Assembly (NCBI GenBank): GCA_945224895.1 | Contig: CALYNW010000056.1 | Span: forward strand, 1-6,483 | DNA from: an uncultured Clostridia bacterium | GTDB taxonomy: Bacteria > Bacillota > Clostridia > Oscillospirales > Acutalibacteraceae | Reading direction: 5' to 3' | DNA: 6,483 nt | Shown: positions 6,405 through 6,483 of the stretch, one piece after another | Position numbering within the stretch: the stretch's first letter is position 1 | Layout of the letters: each line of letters starts with the position of its first letter | The notes under the pieces: model-generated | The model's input: only the letters and a program-made list of their open reading frames with translations | Databases searched by the model: none | Told to the model about the DNA's origin: nothing | Position numbers and translations under genes: made by a program

Positions 6405-6483
6405 ATTTTTTTGCCTCTCTGAATTATGGATTATGTTTCCGCTAACGCGGAGGTTTTTCATTTCTTTCGAGTTGCGAAAGAAA
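6405..6483 (-). other. mnmG upstream leader with two small hairpins
   Basis: This 79-base stretch runs to the window edge. It holds a 9-bp perfect inverted repeat TTTCTTTCG-AGTTG-CGAAAGAAA (6461-6483) and a 5-bp GC-rich stem TCCGC-TAAC-GCGGA (6438-6451), plus the mnmG ribosome site. Two CATAAT hexamers resemble -10 elements on the minus strand, but neither has a convincing -35. No end of an upstream gene such as mnmE is recognisable. Confidence 0.4.
6414..6420 (-). promoter_or_regulatory. Ribosome binding site supporting mnmG start at 6404
   Basis: AGAGAGG on the minus strand lies 9 nt before ATG 6404. It is a moderate Shine-Dalgarno match and better than anything in front of the alternative ATG at 6461, where only CGAAAGAA precedes the codon. 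Confidence 0.6.

Overview
This window is a conserved origin-proximal block of a low-to-moderate G+C Bacillota chromosome, most likely a member of Clostridia (Ruminococcaceae/Oscillospiraceae/Lachnospiraceae-like). That call rests on the gene order mnmG-rsmG-noc-parA-parB-serS, on AGGAGG-type ribosome binding sites, and on the subtype of seryl-tRNA synthetase. All six genes lie on the minus strand. I see no mobile element, CRISPR array, tRNA, rRNA or foreign-looking insert.

Read in the direction of transcription (right to left), there are three transcription units. (1) mnmG (tRNA U34 modification) and rsmG (16S rRNA m7G methylation) overlap by ATGA and end at a strong intrinsic terminator (3772-3810). 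(2) noc, a ParB-family protein with Noc-type DNA-reading residues, sits alone. It starts at a GTG directly after an in-frame stop, has a possible extended -10 promoter, and ends at one or two hairpins with GNRA-type loops (2914-2935 and 2862-2887). (3) parA, parB and serS (5' part only) form a tight operon behind a good sigma-A-type promoter at 2596-2624.

The 357-base gap between noc and parA (2575-2931) is the non-coding centre of the window. It holds three near-identical parS sites (core GTTTCACGTGAAAC), one of them 2 bp upstream of the parA promoter -35. It also holds an AT-rich stretch (about 19% G+C over 2715-2808) and a 14-bp perfect inverted repeat whose arms are 92 bp apart.

ParB should load on these parS sites as a CTP-dependent clamp, and ParA should act with it in origin segregation. 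Noc should read a different site (NBS), of which I find no good copy here. This is a known type of locus rather than a new system. The points most worth following up are: a Noc that cannot carry the usual N-terminal membrane-targeting helix; the placement of parS against the parAB promoter; the inverted repeat between parS sites; and co-transcription of serS with the segregation genes.
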